Part shown: positions 34,901 to 43,815 of the stretch, piece after piece
Layout of the letters: each line of letters begins with the position of its first letter
Numbering within the stretch: the first letter of the stretch is position 1
Assembly (NCBI GenBank): GCA_963667315.1
Contig: OY763325.1
Span: forward strand, 1,922,001-1,986,000
Direction: 5' to 3'
Source: DAINPP01 sp963667315
GTDB taxonomy: Bacteria > Thermotogota > Thermotogae > MWEM01
DNA length: 64,000 nt
Notes under the pieces: generated by a model
Database searches by the model: none
What the model was told of the DNA's origin: nothing
Seen by the model: the letters and a program-made list of their open reading frames with translations, nothing else
Position numbers and translations under genes: made by a program

Positions 34901-37900
34901 GGAAGTGGTCTTGATATCAGTCTTCCTCCGCTGATATCAGGACTCGTTTCCAGTCTGACAAAGGCTGTTGGATTAATCGTTATCGCATATTCTGCCTTGT
35001 TTCCGTGTTCGGCCGTGACGATCAGGGTTGCTTCGCCCGTCAGTTTGTCCGTTCCCGTCCGGGTTCCTTCTGTCGTGATGATGACATACGTCTGTGATGA
35101 GTCGTCTGTCGCTTTTATCGCTGCGAGAACTGTGTCTACGGTTGTTTCAGATGCCACTTTCAGCCGCTTGGGTGTTTCAAGCAGTTTGACGTACGGCTCG
35201 TTGCCTGTCTTGTATTCTATGTCCGTCACGATGGATAATTCCTTCGCCACGAATGTCGCCGTTGAGGCTGTTGTTTCGCTCCAGACGCTGTCATTGCCGT
35301 CGGCGTCTCCTACCGCACTCATCTCGTAATCCAAATCTCTCGTTGCGATCTGGTTTACAACCGTTCCCGCTGGGGTTTCCTGTGGGGTGAGTCTTAATGT
35401 AACCGTTCCCTCTTCCAGCTTGATCCCCGTCAGGGTTGCCACACTCGTGCTGTAAGTGTAATTCGTAATAGCTGTTGCTTCTTCTCCGATCACGACGGAG
35501 GCCCCTTCTGTGATTTCAAACTGGTTGCCGCTGTTTTCACCTATCGTGAAGACGACACTTCCGTTGTGGTACTCCGTTCCGATCGTGTAGTCCAGGTTCA
35601 GGGTGATTTCATGCTGTTCGAATTCTGTCTCCGGTCTCAGCGTCAGGGTGCCTTTAGGGGTCTCTTCTTCTACTTCCCAGTAGATATTCGCCCCTTCTGT
35701 TTCTTCCGCAAGTCTCCTTGTCATCACGCTGTCCTGTATCAGGCTGTTGTTGCTGTAGCTGTTCACCGTCTGTGTTGCTGCCTGTTCGACAAAAAGAACT
35801 TCCGCATTCGGTGCGTTGAAGTGTTTCCAGTATTCTCCGTATCCTTCGATGTTAAGCCCTTCAACGTTGACGCCGTCTTCTATGTAAATCCCGGCTCCTT
35901 TTCGTGCTTTGTTGTCCCTGATCTCGTTCATGGCGATCAGGGCTGTGGCTCCCATGTCTCTTCCGGATGAAAAGTCGTTGTAGTTTTCGAGATAGATGCC
36001 CGCGCCGTTCCAGCTGTTGTAGTTGTTCCGGATGACGTTCATCCCGATCAGCACTCTCGCTGCTTCGGACACGTAGATCCCGTATCCGTTCAGGGCTGTC
36101 GATTCATTTCCATTATCCGTGATGATGTTGTAGGCGATCTGTGCTAACCCCACCACGTTGATCCCGCACGGGACGCCGCTGTTAATGTTCTCTCTTGAGG
36201 TGCTGTCATAGGATTGCCCCGCTCCATTCTGAATCGTGAATCCGGCGATGATGGCATAGCTTGGCATGTCACTTCTGCTCTTCGTCCAGTTATTGAAATC
36301 CTTTGCCAGCTCTGTTCCTCTGTCCATGGATACATAATGTTCTTCCGTTCCGATGGTCACCGCTGCTGTTCCGTTGTTGCCCCCGTCGATGATGGTTGTG
36401 CTGCTGGCCAGTGGATCGGTTTGCCAGGTACTCGTGAGCATCAGTGCCTTCCCGTTGAAGTTCACGTTTTCTCTGTACGTTCCCGTGGCCACCATGATGA
36501 TGTCCCCGTCTTCTGTTTCCGGTGCGTCGATCGCATCTTGTATCCTGGAGTAGTTCCAGCCGATTCCTTTGATGACCCATATCGTGTCAAGGGCATCCGT
36601 GTTCACTTTTTTGTTCTGGAAGCTTTCCAGTAAGCCGTCATTCGTTGCCGCTACGGTTCCTTTGGTGTAGGATAAATGCACTTCGTTGTTTTTTCCGATC
36701 GGTTTCTGAAGGTTCAGCGTGATCACGCGCTTGTCCGCACTCAGTGTCGCGCTTTCGATCTCGTCAACGTATCCGTTCACGAGTACACCGAACTGATTCG
36801 CTTCTTCGGCCGTCGGTGCTTTCATGTCTCGGCTGAAGCCGATCTCTACATGTCTCCCGTCTGCCGTCATCGTTGCCGCTGTGCAGATGGGTAATGGCGC
36901 CGGGACTCGGTTGCTGATCGGTTTGTCTGTGAATGTTGCCAGGGCTGCGCCGTCTGCACTTTCAACGTCTCCCGCTGTGTAGTCCAGCGTAAGAACGTCT
37001 CCGTTTGAGACCGCTCTGTTCAGTCCGAGTTCGATGATTTTGGCATCTGCACTGTTCAGGGTTGCACTTTCGATTGTTGTCGTTGGGGCACTTCTGCCTA
37101 TTGTCTGTGTTTCGTTGATTCCCAGGTGGAATTGTCCGTGTTTTCCCGTTGGGTCTGCCATTGCTCTGTCAAAGGTGACTTTGACCGTCAAGCCGTCTTC
37201 GCTCGTTTCTCCCGATACGAATTGTGGCTGGGGGGCCGGCACGGTGTTGTTTGCCGCGATTCCCGCAAAGCTTTCCAGGTACGCTTCGTTTTGAGCCTGT
37301 ACGCTTCCTTTGGCGTAGGAGATGAGTACTGTTTCCCCGTACGCGATGCTCTGTCCGTCTTTGAGTGTCAGTGTGTACGTGTCGCTTGCCGTTCTTGTCA
37401 CGCTTTCGATCTGTTTGAGTACGCTGCCGCTTTGTACACTGAATTGTGTCTTCGCGCCACTCGGTACATCTTTCATGTCTTTGTCGAAGGCGATTTCTAT
37501 TGTGTTCGTGCTCGCTGTTGCTTCTGTTACCAGTGGTGCCTCTCCCGGTACCCTGTTGGTAACGGCTACGTTTTTGTATTGCGCCAGTTTCCCGCCGTCT
37601 GTGCTCGCGATGGTTCCCGGTGTGTAGTCGATGAATACTTTGTCTCCGCTTTCTATCGCTTCTTCCAGTGTCAGCACGTAGGCGTTCGTCGTTCCCGCTT
37701 TTCTTTCTATTTTGCTCGTTTCTATCGTCTGATAGGTTGTAATTGTTCTGCTGTCTCTGCTGGTGATGTTTGCCGTTTGTTCTTTTTTGACGGTGTAGGC
37801 GTCTTTTTTCCCGCTGGGGTCTCCCATCGCTTTGTCATACGTCAGTTCTATTTGTGTCCCGTCACTGTTTGTGATGGCTCCCGTCTGTTCCGGCGCTTCG

Positions 37901-39252
37901 ATGGTTCCCGTTTTGAAGGTCCATACCCCACTTCTCGTCGTTTTGTCTGTCCCTGTGTCTTTTGCTTCGATTGCCCAGTAGTATCTGGTATTCCCTTCCA
38001 GCAGCCCTTGTATCTGGTAGTTTTTGGCTGTCAGCCCTTCGGCTTTTTTGTCTATTTTTTTCGGGTTTGCACTCATGTAGACGGTGTAGGTGATTGGTGC
38101 CCCGTTTTTGTCGTGTTCCCATTCTAACAGCGGTGGAGCAGTCGCGTCCATCCCTTCTGTTCCGTCCCCAGGTGTCGGGTTGTTGGGCACGTCCATTCCT
38201 TCCGCTTTGGTCATGAAGGTGTTCGTCTGTGTTCGTGTCGCCGCTCCGTTGGCGTCTTTTGCCATGATGAACCAGTAATACGTTCGCCCTTCTTCCAGTC
38301 CTTCCGGCTGGTATTCTGTCTCGTCTATCCCTTCGACCGTTACGTTTCGGTTGGTGTTTTTTACCATGTCGATGTACACGTAGTATTTCACGTCGTCTCC
38401 GTCCGGGTCAACGCTGGCACTCCAGCTCAGGGTCACGTCGGTGGCTACGTCGGTTGCCCCTTCTGTCGGGTTCAGGAGTTCGGGTTGGCTTGGCGCTCTG
38501 TTTCCCGTTCTCACTTGTGAGCTTCCCACCACACTGGTCTGGCTCGCGCTGTTTTGTGCCACGATCACCCAGTCGTACAAGGTCTGGCTGTTCATGTTGT
38601 TGAACGTGTGGCTCGTGTCTGTGGTGTGGGCTGTCGTCGCCGGCGCGATTCTCGCCATCCAGTAGCCCATTTCTTCCACGTTTCTTGTGCTCATTCCCTG
38701 TCCCTGGTCGTACACGTAGATCACGTATTCTACCGCTCTTCCCGGGTTCTGCCGGTCTTCGTATGCCGGCCAGTCTAAGGTGAAGCTTGTGTTTTCCACT
38801 TCACTCACGATCAGTGACGGGTCTGTCGGAATCTCTTCCGGGTCTACCGGCTGGGGCAGGCTTTCCCCGTTTATGGTAAAGGTCCAGATCGGACTCTTTG
38901 TGCTGTTTCCGTTCTTGTCCATCGCTGTGACCCGCCAGTACCAGATCCCCTCTTCCAGGTTCGGCAGCAGAAAGTATGTCTCCACCGTCTCATAGAAGGT
39001 CGGGTCGTCCAGTCCTTCTATCGTCCGCGCGTAGTTGATGCGGTAGGTCACTACTCCACCTTCCGGATCCGTGCTTGCCGTCCATTTGCTGTAGAAGTAG
39101 TTCTCGTCCACCAGTTCGCTCTGTGAAGGGTAGATGTTCACTACCGCACTCGGTGCCTGGTTCGCCCGCTTTCTGCTTACACATGATGTCAGGACTAATA
39201 TCATTGTCACTACTATCATGATTGCTACGATGATTCTGCTGTTCTTTTTCAC
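31960..39252 (-). CDS. Giant modular surface lipoprotein, array member 5 (2430 aa, GTG start)
   Basis: The start codon is GTG at 39252, ten bases after AAAGGGAG, while the other members use ATG. The lipobox is LTSC. The front cassette and beta-helix 1 (884-1141) are nearly identical in DNA to member 3. The following sandwich and cadherin-like domains (about 1190-1434) instead match member 4. Helix 2 (1434-1707) is its own version. Then come a sandwich (1756-1817), a fibronectin-III-like domain (1886-1987) and a small domain (2000-2080), both like member 4, and a terminal Pmp-like helix (2134-2360) with GGALYL and GGGIY. The tail has DFSVNASG. The gene is therefore a visible mosaic of members 3 and 4 plus unique parts. 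Surface location is inferred from the lipobox; the ligand is unknown. Confidence 0.92.
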   Translation of the reverse strand: MKKNSRIIVAIMIVVTMILVLTSCVSRKRANQAPSAVVNIYPSQSELVDENYFYSKWTASTDPEGGVVTYRINYARTIEGLDDPTFYETVETYFLLPNLEEGIWYWRVTAMDKNGNSTKSPIWTFTINGESLPQPVDPEEIPTDPSLIVSEVENTSFTLDWPAYEDRQNPGRAVEYVIYVYDQGQGMSTRNVEEMGYWMARIAPATTAHTTDTSHTFNNMNSQTLYDWVIVAQNSASQTSVVGSSQVRTGNRAPSQPELLNPTEGATDVATDVTLSWSASVDPDGDDVKYYVYIDMVKNTNRNVTVEGIDETEYQPEGLEEGRTYYWFIMAKDANGAATRTQTNTFMTKAEGMDVPNNPTPGDGTEGMDATAPPLLEWEHDKNGAPITYTVYMSANPKKIDKKAEGLTAKNYQIQGLLEGNTRYYWAIEAKDTGTDKTTRSGVWTFKTGTIEAPEQTGAITNSDGTQIELTYDKAMGDPSGKKDAYTVKKEQTANITSRDSRTITTYQTIETSKIERKAGTTNAYVLTLEEAIESGDKVFIDYTPGTIASTDGGKLAQYKNVAVTNRVPGEAPLVTEATASTNTIEIAFDKDMKDVPSGAKTQFSVQSGSVLKQIESVTRTASDTYTLTLKDGQSIAYGETVLISYAKGSVQAQNEAYLESFAGIAANNTVPAPQPQFVSGETSEDGLTVKVTFDRAMADPTGKHGQFHLGINETQTIGRSAPTTTIESATLNSADAKIIELGLNRAVSNGDVLTLDYTAGDVESADGAALATFTDKPISNRVPAPLPICTAATMTADGRHVEIGFSRDMKAPTAEEANQFGVLVNGYVDEIESATLSADKRVITLNLQKPIGKNNEVHLSYTKGTVAATNDGLLESFQNKKVNTDALDTIWVIKGIGWNYSRIQDAIDAPETEDGDIIMVATGTYRENVNFNGKALMLTSTWQTDPLASSTTIIDGGNNGTAAVTIGTEEHYVSMDRGTELAKDFNNWTKSRSDMPSYAIIAGFTIQNGAGQSYDSTSRENINSGVPCGINVVGLAQIAYNIITDNGNESTALNGYGIYVSEAARVLIGMNVIRNNYNSWNGAGIYLENYNDFSSGRDMGATALIAMNEIRDNKARKGAGIYIEDGVNVEGLNIEGYGEYWKHFNAPNAEVLFVEQAATQTVNSYSNNSLIQDSVMTRRLAEETEGANIYWEVEEETPKGTLTLRPETEFEQHEITLNLDYTIGTEYHNGSVVFTIGENSGNQFEITEGASVVIGEEATAITNYTYSTSVATLTGIKLEEGTVTLRLTPQETPAGTVVNQIATRDLDYEMSAVGDADGNDSVWSETTASTATFVAKELSIVTDIEYKTGNEPYVKLLETPKRLKVASETTVDTVLAAIKATDDSSQTYVIITTEGTRTGTDKLTGEATLIVTAEHGNKAEYAITINPTAFVRLETSPDISGGRLISRPLPPSVQITWHETISDAVTNASGFGQSTITVWQGHYVENIDLGAKRIQLTSTDPASQTVRETTIIDAGYNGSGIKINENISSSRGSSAETIIEGFTIKNAGNSNLSSSRTIDVKAGVYVLDRNVVIRYNLITENGTTSENRNGYGIYLNGSNSEIHDNIISKNYNAMGDGAGIVVKYSDPKIYNNVIDSNTTSENGAGIVVGRELLTTSSRNGYNEHATIYNNTFSNNTAADGAGVYVYENAGAFDKDNSEWARFNVPDATVSFVEHNTNDSDNNTYSNNSIISNQMSFRAVTDEGKDIAFGGTETSYIGNLQLAPSTATGDDGDKITITATYSVTGFTYEGSVTFKLPVGMSLTDTSSITVNGVRNELNQGEKTAVTIDGIYTSGGQNIVLEFTHSTALGEGDYGMTAQVDADGDGTRWVASELSYATLTIPPQYDAPEVAVVSPIDGTEFATTTVTFTWEATAGAQSNTSAREVQGISGYVVAWANRAGEWASATIDNGATKEYATDTLDYGEDYSWHVKAIGANGKTATTTPDATFITIYRLRDLGTEGVVYTLENDTDFDQYNVGFDIDDLPARFDGMTEFQILVNGQRYVFEQNEFDNTQYNVVIEYTPGTPNVPTMDEVRDGFFGEKISKAVSFAQGEVTAEYDTIAEAVAAVSGTEEATITLNEAAYSFTSGIIFDSAAPVTIMAQKNVTPVITGNDTTGLFKNFTKDSGTVTFVDITFTHGNFEGAGGAVISDGSMNFIDCTFSNNSANNGGGALNLNWGSFVILRCQFNDNSTGGAGGALKCPNDAVSLSILESTFTANEAGNGGAIYIGDTDKVEIRDSYFDVNSVTGNGGALYLEQTGNTDVDISGTIFTSNTATNTIVGDVGYGGALYLKLNTAIEITSATITANSADNSGGGIYAYGHGSLFVTTHSCLTTNGNSWSRSYAYPNIAYIARDFSVNASGEINSGCVETEVVVVKSNISDDNKQFSTGNEL
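34946..35689 (-). repeat. Sandwich plus cadherin-like repeat, member 5 copy
   Basis: Counterpart of 25106-25849 in member 4. Immediately on the N-terminal side, member 5 switches to sequence shared with members 2 and 3. Confidence 0.85.
36350..39190 (-). repeat. Member 5 copy of the conserved front cassette
   Basis: Almost identical to 15994-18834 in member 3. A short block at about 36506-36550 carries the member 4 variant (AIDAPETEDG in protein) in place of that of member 3 (AIDAQETENG). Confidence 0.9.
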
Positions 39253-39297
39253 GGAATCAGCTCCCTTTAAAATAATAGATTTTTATATACAATAACC

Positions 39298-39306
39298 ATT
39301 TTACCA
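39298..39306 (-). promoter_or_regulatory. Extended -10 promoter of array member 5
   Basis: The minus strand reads TGTGGTAAAATGG. The leader retains TATATAAAAATC, in common with members 2-4. Confidence 0.6.
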
Positions 39307-39309
39307 CAG

Positions 39310-40030
39310 ATGCAGCATTATCAATAATACTTGACAGCAGAAAACACAATCAATTTTGTTTCATGGAGAATTTCTCAAGCGCTCTCAATCCAATAACATA
39401 AAAAAATAACAGAATTCATATTTAATCCGCAATTCATCGATCCATAGATAAGAAAACACCTTATCAAACACCTATACTATCACTTTAACTCAAGTTTTTA
39501 TTCACTTTATTTTCTATGCGATTTACAAAATATTCACCAACAAACATTACTTCGTTAAACGAAATAAATTACAAGACTAATGATGTCAATATGTATATGC
39601 TGTATTTCTCATCGGGTATCTATCTGTTTGCAACGGATCTATCTTTTTCAATCTTCAGCTCAGGAATGCCGGAATATTTGAGGAATAAAAAAAAGCACAA
39701 AATAATCATAGAGAAAGACAAACAAAAAGATGTGAAAAGATTTTTCTTACCTGTGTACTAATCCTTAAATTCATCGTATATCACGCTAACGAGACCTCAA
39801 CATCCGGGAAACAAACAATTTATTATATTTTTAGATTTTTAACAATTCAGCATGTGTGATTTGCTTTCAAATTGAAAATGATTGAAAAGATTGACTCTAC
39901 AAGTATCTGTTTAAAACATCATCAGCTTCCGGAAAATATTTATCCAAACTAAAATGATTTTCATTCCAATCGTCTGCAATGAAACAAAACCGTACCGATT
40001 CAATAAAAAACAAAACTGTATCGCGTTACA
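39310..40030. other. AT-rich intergenic spacer without a convincing gene
   Basis: About 700 bases separate the divergent promoters of member 5 and the first chemotaxis receptor. The only open frame (39516-39761, 81 codons) has no ribosome binding site and a composition typical of AT-rich noncoding DNA. I see no hairpin with a T tract and no repeat. Confidence 0.6.
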
Positions 40031-40036
40031 TTAAAC

Positions 40037-40045
40037 TGATAGAAT
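40037..40045 (+). promoter_or_regulatory. Extended -10 promoter of the first chemotaxis receptor
   Basis: TGATAGAAT lies 45 bases before the start codon. A clear ribosome binding site, AAAGGAG, follows at 40071-40077. Confidence 0.55.
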
Positions 40046-40089
40046 AAATTATCCGGAAAAAGACTATCTCAAAGGAGATTATAAAATTT

Positions 40090-42084
40090 ATGAAGATTAA
40101 GAGTATCAAATGGAAGATTGTTTTATGGTTCGTATCAACATCCGTTATCGGATTGGCTATCTTAAGCCTCTTTGTGTATTTTGGCATCAGTAACACGGTG
40201 GGGCAGATGATTGATCAGAATTCGGCGGAGATCATTCAGGGGAGGGCCTTGGAAATAAGAGAATGGCTCAACAAAAACCTCAAAGCCGCTGAAATGCTTG
40301 CACATACACAAACGGTCAAAAACATGGATTTTGACGTTTTACCCGCCTACCTGAAGGAAAGAGAAGAGGCTATGGGAAGGGACTTCACAACACTTTTCAT
40401 CATCGATGAAACGGGGTATTCACGTACCGCCGAAGGGGCAGAATACAATCTGTCGGAAAGAGATTACTTTAAGGCGATCATGTCCGGAAGCGATCATGTC
40501 ATCTCCAATCCGATCATCTCAAAAGCAACCGGTTTGGCTGCCGTTGTCATCGCGTATGCCATCAAAGACAATTCGGGTAAAACGATCGGACTGGCTGGTG
40601 GCACCATCACATTATCGAATTTATCAAGCATCGCCGAATCTGTTAAACTCGGTACCAACGGATACGGGTTTATCGTAGACGGAAACGGACTGATTATCGC
40701 GCATCCCGATCCTGAAATCGTGACAAAAGCCAATATCCTCGAATTGGATGATGCCGGTTACGAAGGCATTACCGAAGCCGGTAAAAAAATGCTGAACGGT
40801 GAAAAGGGGATACAACTGTATAAAGACCCGGAAGGAACGCAGCAGATTGCCGTTTTCACTCCGATTCCCGATACACAAAATTGGTCTATGGCGATTTCCA
40901 TCCCATTAAACGCCTTGTACGCTGACTCAAACAATCTTCTGATGATCGTACTGCTTGTTGTGCTCCTCATCATAGTGGGATTTGTCTTGCTGTCAATCTT
41001 TATCGGGAGAAATATCTCAAAACCCGTTAAATTATTATCAACAGAAGTTGAGAAGTTTGGAGAAGGGGATTTAACCATCTCCTTCCAGGTTAAAACAAAC
41101 GATGAGATCAGCAGAATGGCAGATTCGCTGAATATAATGTCTGAAAAGATCCGTGGTGCGATGTTAGCCATCAATGAGGCAACCGGAAATGTCAACACAA
41201 CTGCTCAGGAACTCTCCGCCATGGCACAGCAGGAAAGTGCAACGGCAGAACAGCTCTTTTCGCAGGCTGAAACGGTTGATGCAAACGTTCAGAACACATC
41301 GGCATCCATAGAGGAAGTCACCTCAGGGGTTGAAGAAGTTGCCGCGAGTGCTCAGGATGTCTCTCGAACCTCACAGGAACTGGCGCATGAGATCAATGAA
41401 ACGGAAACAGCCGTACAGAACGGTCAAACCGTCTTGAAAGAACAGGGAAACATGATGGAAGTGGTAGGCAAACAGAATAAAACAGCCACCCATCTGGTTA
41501 CAGAGGTTGCTGAAAAAGCGGCAAATGTTCAGCAAATCGTTAATACAATCGCTTCAATAGCAGAGCAGACCAACCTGCTTGCCTTAAATGCGGCAATAGA
41601 AGCGGCAAGAGCTGGTGAAGCCGGAAAGGGTTTTGCAGTCGTTGCCGATGAAATCCGAAAACTCGCAGAAGAAAGTAAAAACGCTTCACAGAATATCGCC
41701 GCCATCCTCAACGAGATCAACGACAGTTCCAATAACGCCAACGAAGCGGTTAAGAGTACCAATTCCCTTTATGATGAACTGAATGAAGGCTCCGTTAAAC
41801 TCGTCGAAGAATTTACCCGAATTGCAAATTATATGGATTCCGTCAACAGCCGAGTGGAAACACTCATGGGGGCTGCTGAGGAACAAAGTGCCTCTTCCGA
41901 AGAAATGGCATCGGCGATGGATACATCGGCCAAATCCATGGTAGAGGTCTCCGAACAGATGGAAGAGATTTCCACAAGCGTCAAAACAACTGTCGAATCA
42001 TCGGAAAAGATGAATGTGACTGCCGAGGAATTGAGTAATCTGTCTAAAGATCTTGAAAACCTCGTCAAACAATTCAAATTCTAA
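40090..42084 (+). CDS. Methyl-accepting chemotaxis protein with a double-Cache sensor (664 aa)
   Basis: A transmembrane receptor that would signal to CheA/CheW and control motility. TM1 is at about 10-32. A 250-residue extracellular domain of dCache type (33-280) contains FIIDETGYSRTAEGAEYNLS and GYGFIVDGNGLIIAHPDPE, both typical of Cache folds that bind small molecules such as amino acids. TM2 is at about 281-306, followed by HAMP (306-360, with DEISRMADSLNIMS) and the signalling coiled coil (390-660). The hairpin tip reads EQTNLLALNAAIEAARAGEA, the canonical CheA/CheW contact. Glutamine/glutamate-rich heptads on both sides provide methylation sites. No CheR-tethering pentapeptide is seen at the end (VKQFKF). 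It has its own promoter and terminator and is followed by a second receptor. The ligand is unknown. Confidence 0.95.
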   Translation: MKIKSIKWKIVLWFVSTSVIGLAILSLFVYFGISNTVGQMIDQNSAEIIQGRALEIREWLNKNLKAAEMLAHTQTVKNMDFDVLPAYLKEREEAMGRDFTTLFIIDETGYSRTAEGAEYNLSERDYFKAIMSGSDHVISNPIISKATGLAAVVIAYAIKDNSGKTIGLAGGTITLSNLSSIAESVKLGTNGYGFIVDGNGLIIAHPDPEIVTKANILELDDAGYEGITEAGKKMLNGEKGIQLYKDPEGTQQIAVFTPIPDTQNWSMAISIPLNALYADSNNLLMIVLLVVLLIIVGFVLLSIFIGRNISKPVKLLSTEVEKFGEGDLTISFQVKTNDEISRMADSLNIMSEKIRGAMLAINEATGNVNTTAQELSAMAQQESATAEQLFSQAETVDANVQNTSASIEEVTSGVEEVAASAQDVSRTSQELAHEINETETAVQNGQTVLKEQGNMMEVVGKQNKTATHLVTEVAEKAANVQQIVNTIASIAEQTNLLALNAAIEAARAGEAGKGFAVVADEIRKLAEESKNASQNIAAILNEINDSSNNANEAVKSTNSLYDELNEGSVKLVEEFTRIANYMDSVNSRVETLMGAAEEQSASSEEMASAMDTSAKSMVEVSEQMEEISTSVKTTVESSEKMNVTAEELSNLSKDLENLVKQFKF

Positions 42085-42095
42085 AAATATTTTTT

Positions 42096-42130
42096 AAAAA
42101 CAGGGATGTCTACTGACATCCCTGTTTTTT
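42096..42130 (+). terminator. Rho-independent terminator of the first chemotaxis receptor
   Basis: A perfect stem AAAAACAGGGATGTC/GACATCCCTGTTTTT with a four-base loop, ending in a T run. Confidence 0.9.
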
Positions 42131-42198
42131 TACCCTTTCCGTTAAATTGTTAAAATTTTCTGCGCCCTTCATCCAGCTAACAAATTTCACGCCATATG

Positions 42199-42207
42199 TG
42201 GTAAAAT
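42199..42207 (+). promoter_or_regulatory. Extended -10 promoter of the second chemotaxis receptor
   Basis: TATGTGGTAAAAT ends at 42207, a perfect match to the TRTGnTAAAAT pattern seen before the giant lipoprotein genes. Confidence 0.65.
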
Positions 42208-42309
42208 GTAATATATATTTTATGCCATTCCGTCATTATGATCAATAATTTATTCCATATATCGATAAAAACCAGAGAAATGAATGCCGATCCCATGAAA
42301 GGAGTCTAT

Positions 42310-43785
42310 ATGTTTAAAACACTTGGCGCAAAGATAACTTTATTAAGCTTACTCTTACTCATCGGAAGTGCGGTTACCTTTTTGATCATCTATTTCCCGA
42401 ACGCACGAAATTCTCTCATGAACGAAAAAAGATCGCAGATAGAAAATCTTGTCAAAAGTGTGTACGGATTGTATGAAAAGTTGCATGATGAGGTCAAAAA
42501 CGGTCTTAAAACGTCCGAAGAAGCTAAAAACGAATTCAGTCAGTATGTCGATTTCATCCGCTTTGATGGCACGAACTATTTTTTTGCCATTGATGACCGG
42601 TTTCAGACAACTGTACATCCCGTCAACAAGGATTTGATCGGTCAGGATATGAGCGGTTATCAGGATGAAAAGGGTAAATATATTTTTAAAGAGCTTGTTG
42701 AAACGGCAAAGAACTCAGGTGAGGGGTTTGTCGATTATTACTGGCCAAAACCGGGCAGTGAATCCGCTGAACCAAAACTATCCTTCGTTGTCTATCTGGA
42801 CAACTGGCATTGGACCATGGGGGCCGGTATCTATATCGACGATGTGGAGAAAACCATATGGAATACCAGTTTCATCATCCTCATCGCCACAATTATCGTT
42901 ATCGCGGTCGGTGTGTTTTTGTCAATCCTCATCTCAAAACAGATTGTCAAAAGTCTCAACCGGAATATCTGTGAAATCCAGAACACGTCAGAAAGTCTGT
43001 CAAGTTCTGCCGAGGAATTTTCATCAACCAGCGAAGGTCTTTCTCAAAGCAGCACCGAACAGGCGGCCGCTATTGAAGAAACTTCGGCCTCACTGAATGA
43101 AGCCTTTCAACTACTGAAGGCCAATACTCAAAAAAACAAACGTATGACGCAAGCCGTCTCAAAGATTCACAACCGCGCCTCGGCATCAAGTGAACAGGGC
43201 TCCCAGGAGATGAAGAATATCATGAATTCCATGCAGAACATCCATGAATCCAGTCAGCAGATCACAAAGATCATTAAAATCCTGGATGACATCTCATTCC
43301 AAACCAACATCCTCGCCTTAAATGCGGCGGTTGAAGCGGCAAGAGCCGGTGAAGCGGGCAAAGGTTTTTCCGTTGTGGCAGAAGAAGTCAGAAATCTTGC
43401 CAAAAAGAGTTCTGATGCTGCCCACAGCATAACAGGCATTATAGAAGAAAATGAAAAGCATTCCCAGAACGGGGTATTGATCGCCAAACGTATACAGGAG
43501 ATGCTTCACCTCATCGGTGAAGAATCATCGACAATCGAATCCCTTTCTGATGAGGTCAGACAATCCAATCGGGAGATGGAAGTCAAGATCGAAAATATCA
43601 CCGAAGCGATGCATTCGTTGGAGATCTCAACGCAGCAAAACGCAGCCTCCGCGGAGGAAATTGCCTCTTCAGCCGAAAACCTCAGTCACGGCGCACATAA
43701 TCTGGAGACCGTTATCGTTTCCATCAAAAGCATTATCGAAAGAGAAAAAAAACAGACTGCTTCTCAGATTGATATACTCTCCTGA
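42310..43785 (+). CDS. Methyl-accepting chemotaxis protein with a single-Cache sensor, apparently lacking HAMP (491 aa)
   Basis: The ATG at 42310 follows AAAGGAG by five bases; earlier in-frame ATGs (from 42238) have no ribosome binding site. TM1 is at about 8-28. The extracellular part (30-185) is an sCache_2-type domain with FDGTNYFFAIDDRF, HPVNKDLIGQD and WTMGAGIYIDDVE, hallmarks of that family. TM2 is at about 190-212. Only about 20 residues separate TM2 from the SSSAEEFSSTSEGLSQSSTE heptads, so a normal 50-residue HAMP domain seems to be missing. The hairpin tip FQTNILALNAAVEAARAGEA is intact, so coupling to CheA/CheW is expected. The ligand is not determinable; sCache_2 domains often bind small carboxylates. 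It has its own promoter and shares a bidirectional terminator with the converging gene. Confidence 0.93.
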   Translation: MFKTLGAKITLLSLLLLIGSAVTFLIIYFPNARNSLMNEKRSQIENLVKSVYGLYEKLHDEVKNGLKTSEEAKNEFSQYVDFIRFDGTNYFFAIDDRFQTTVHPVNKDLIGQDMSGYQDEKGKYIFKELVETAKNSGEGFVDYYWPKPGSESAEPKLSFVVYLDNWHWTMGAGIYIDDVEKTIWNTSFIILIATIIVIAVGVFLSILISKQIVKSLNRNICEIQNTSESLSSSAEEFSSTSEGLSQSSTEQAAAIEETSASLNEAFQLLKANTQKNKRMTQAVSKIHNRASASSEQGSQEMKNIMNSMQNIHESSQQITKIIKILDDISFQTNILALNAAVEAARAGEAGKGFSVVAEEVRNLAKKSSDAAHSITGIIEENEKHSQNGVLIAKRIQEMLHLIGEESSTIESLSDEVRQSNREMEVKIENITEAMHSLEISTQQNAASAEEIASSAENLSHGAHNLETVIVSIKSIIEREKKQTASQIDILS

Positions 43786-43815
43786 TGAGAAATCTGTAAT
43801 CCATCCGGTCAACCC

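Noticed and set aside
39516..39761. 81-codon frame in the spacer between member 5 and the first chemotaxis receptor
   Set aside because: No ribosome binding site, AT-driven composition and no recognisable motif.
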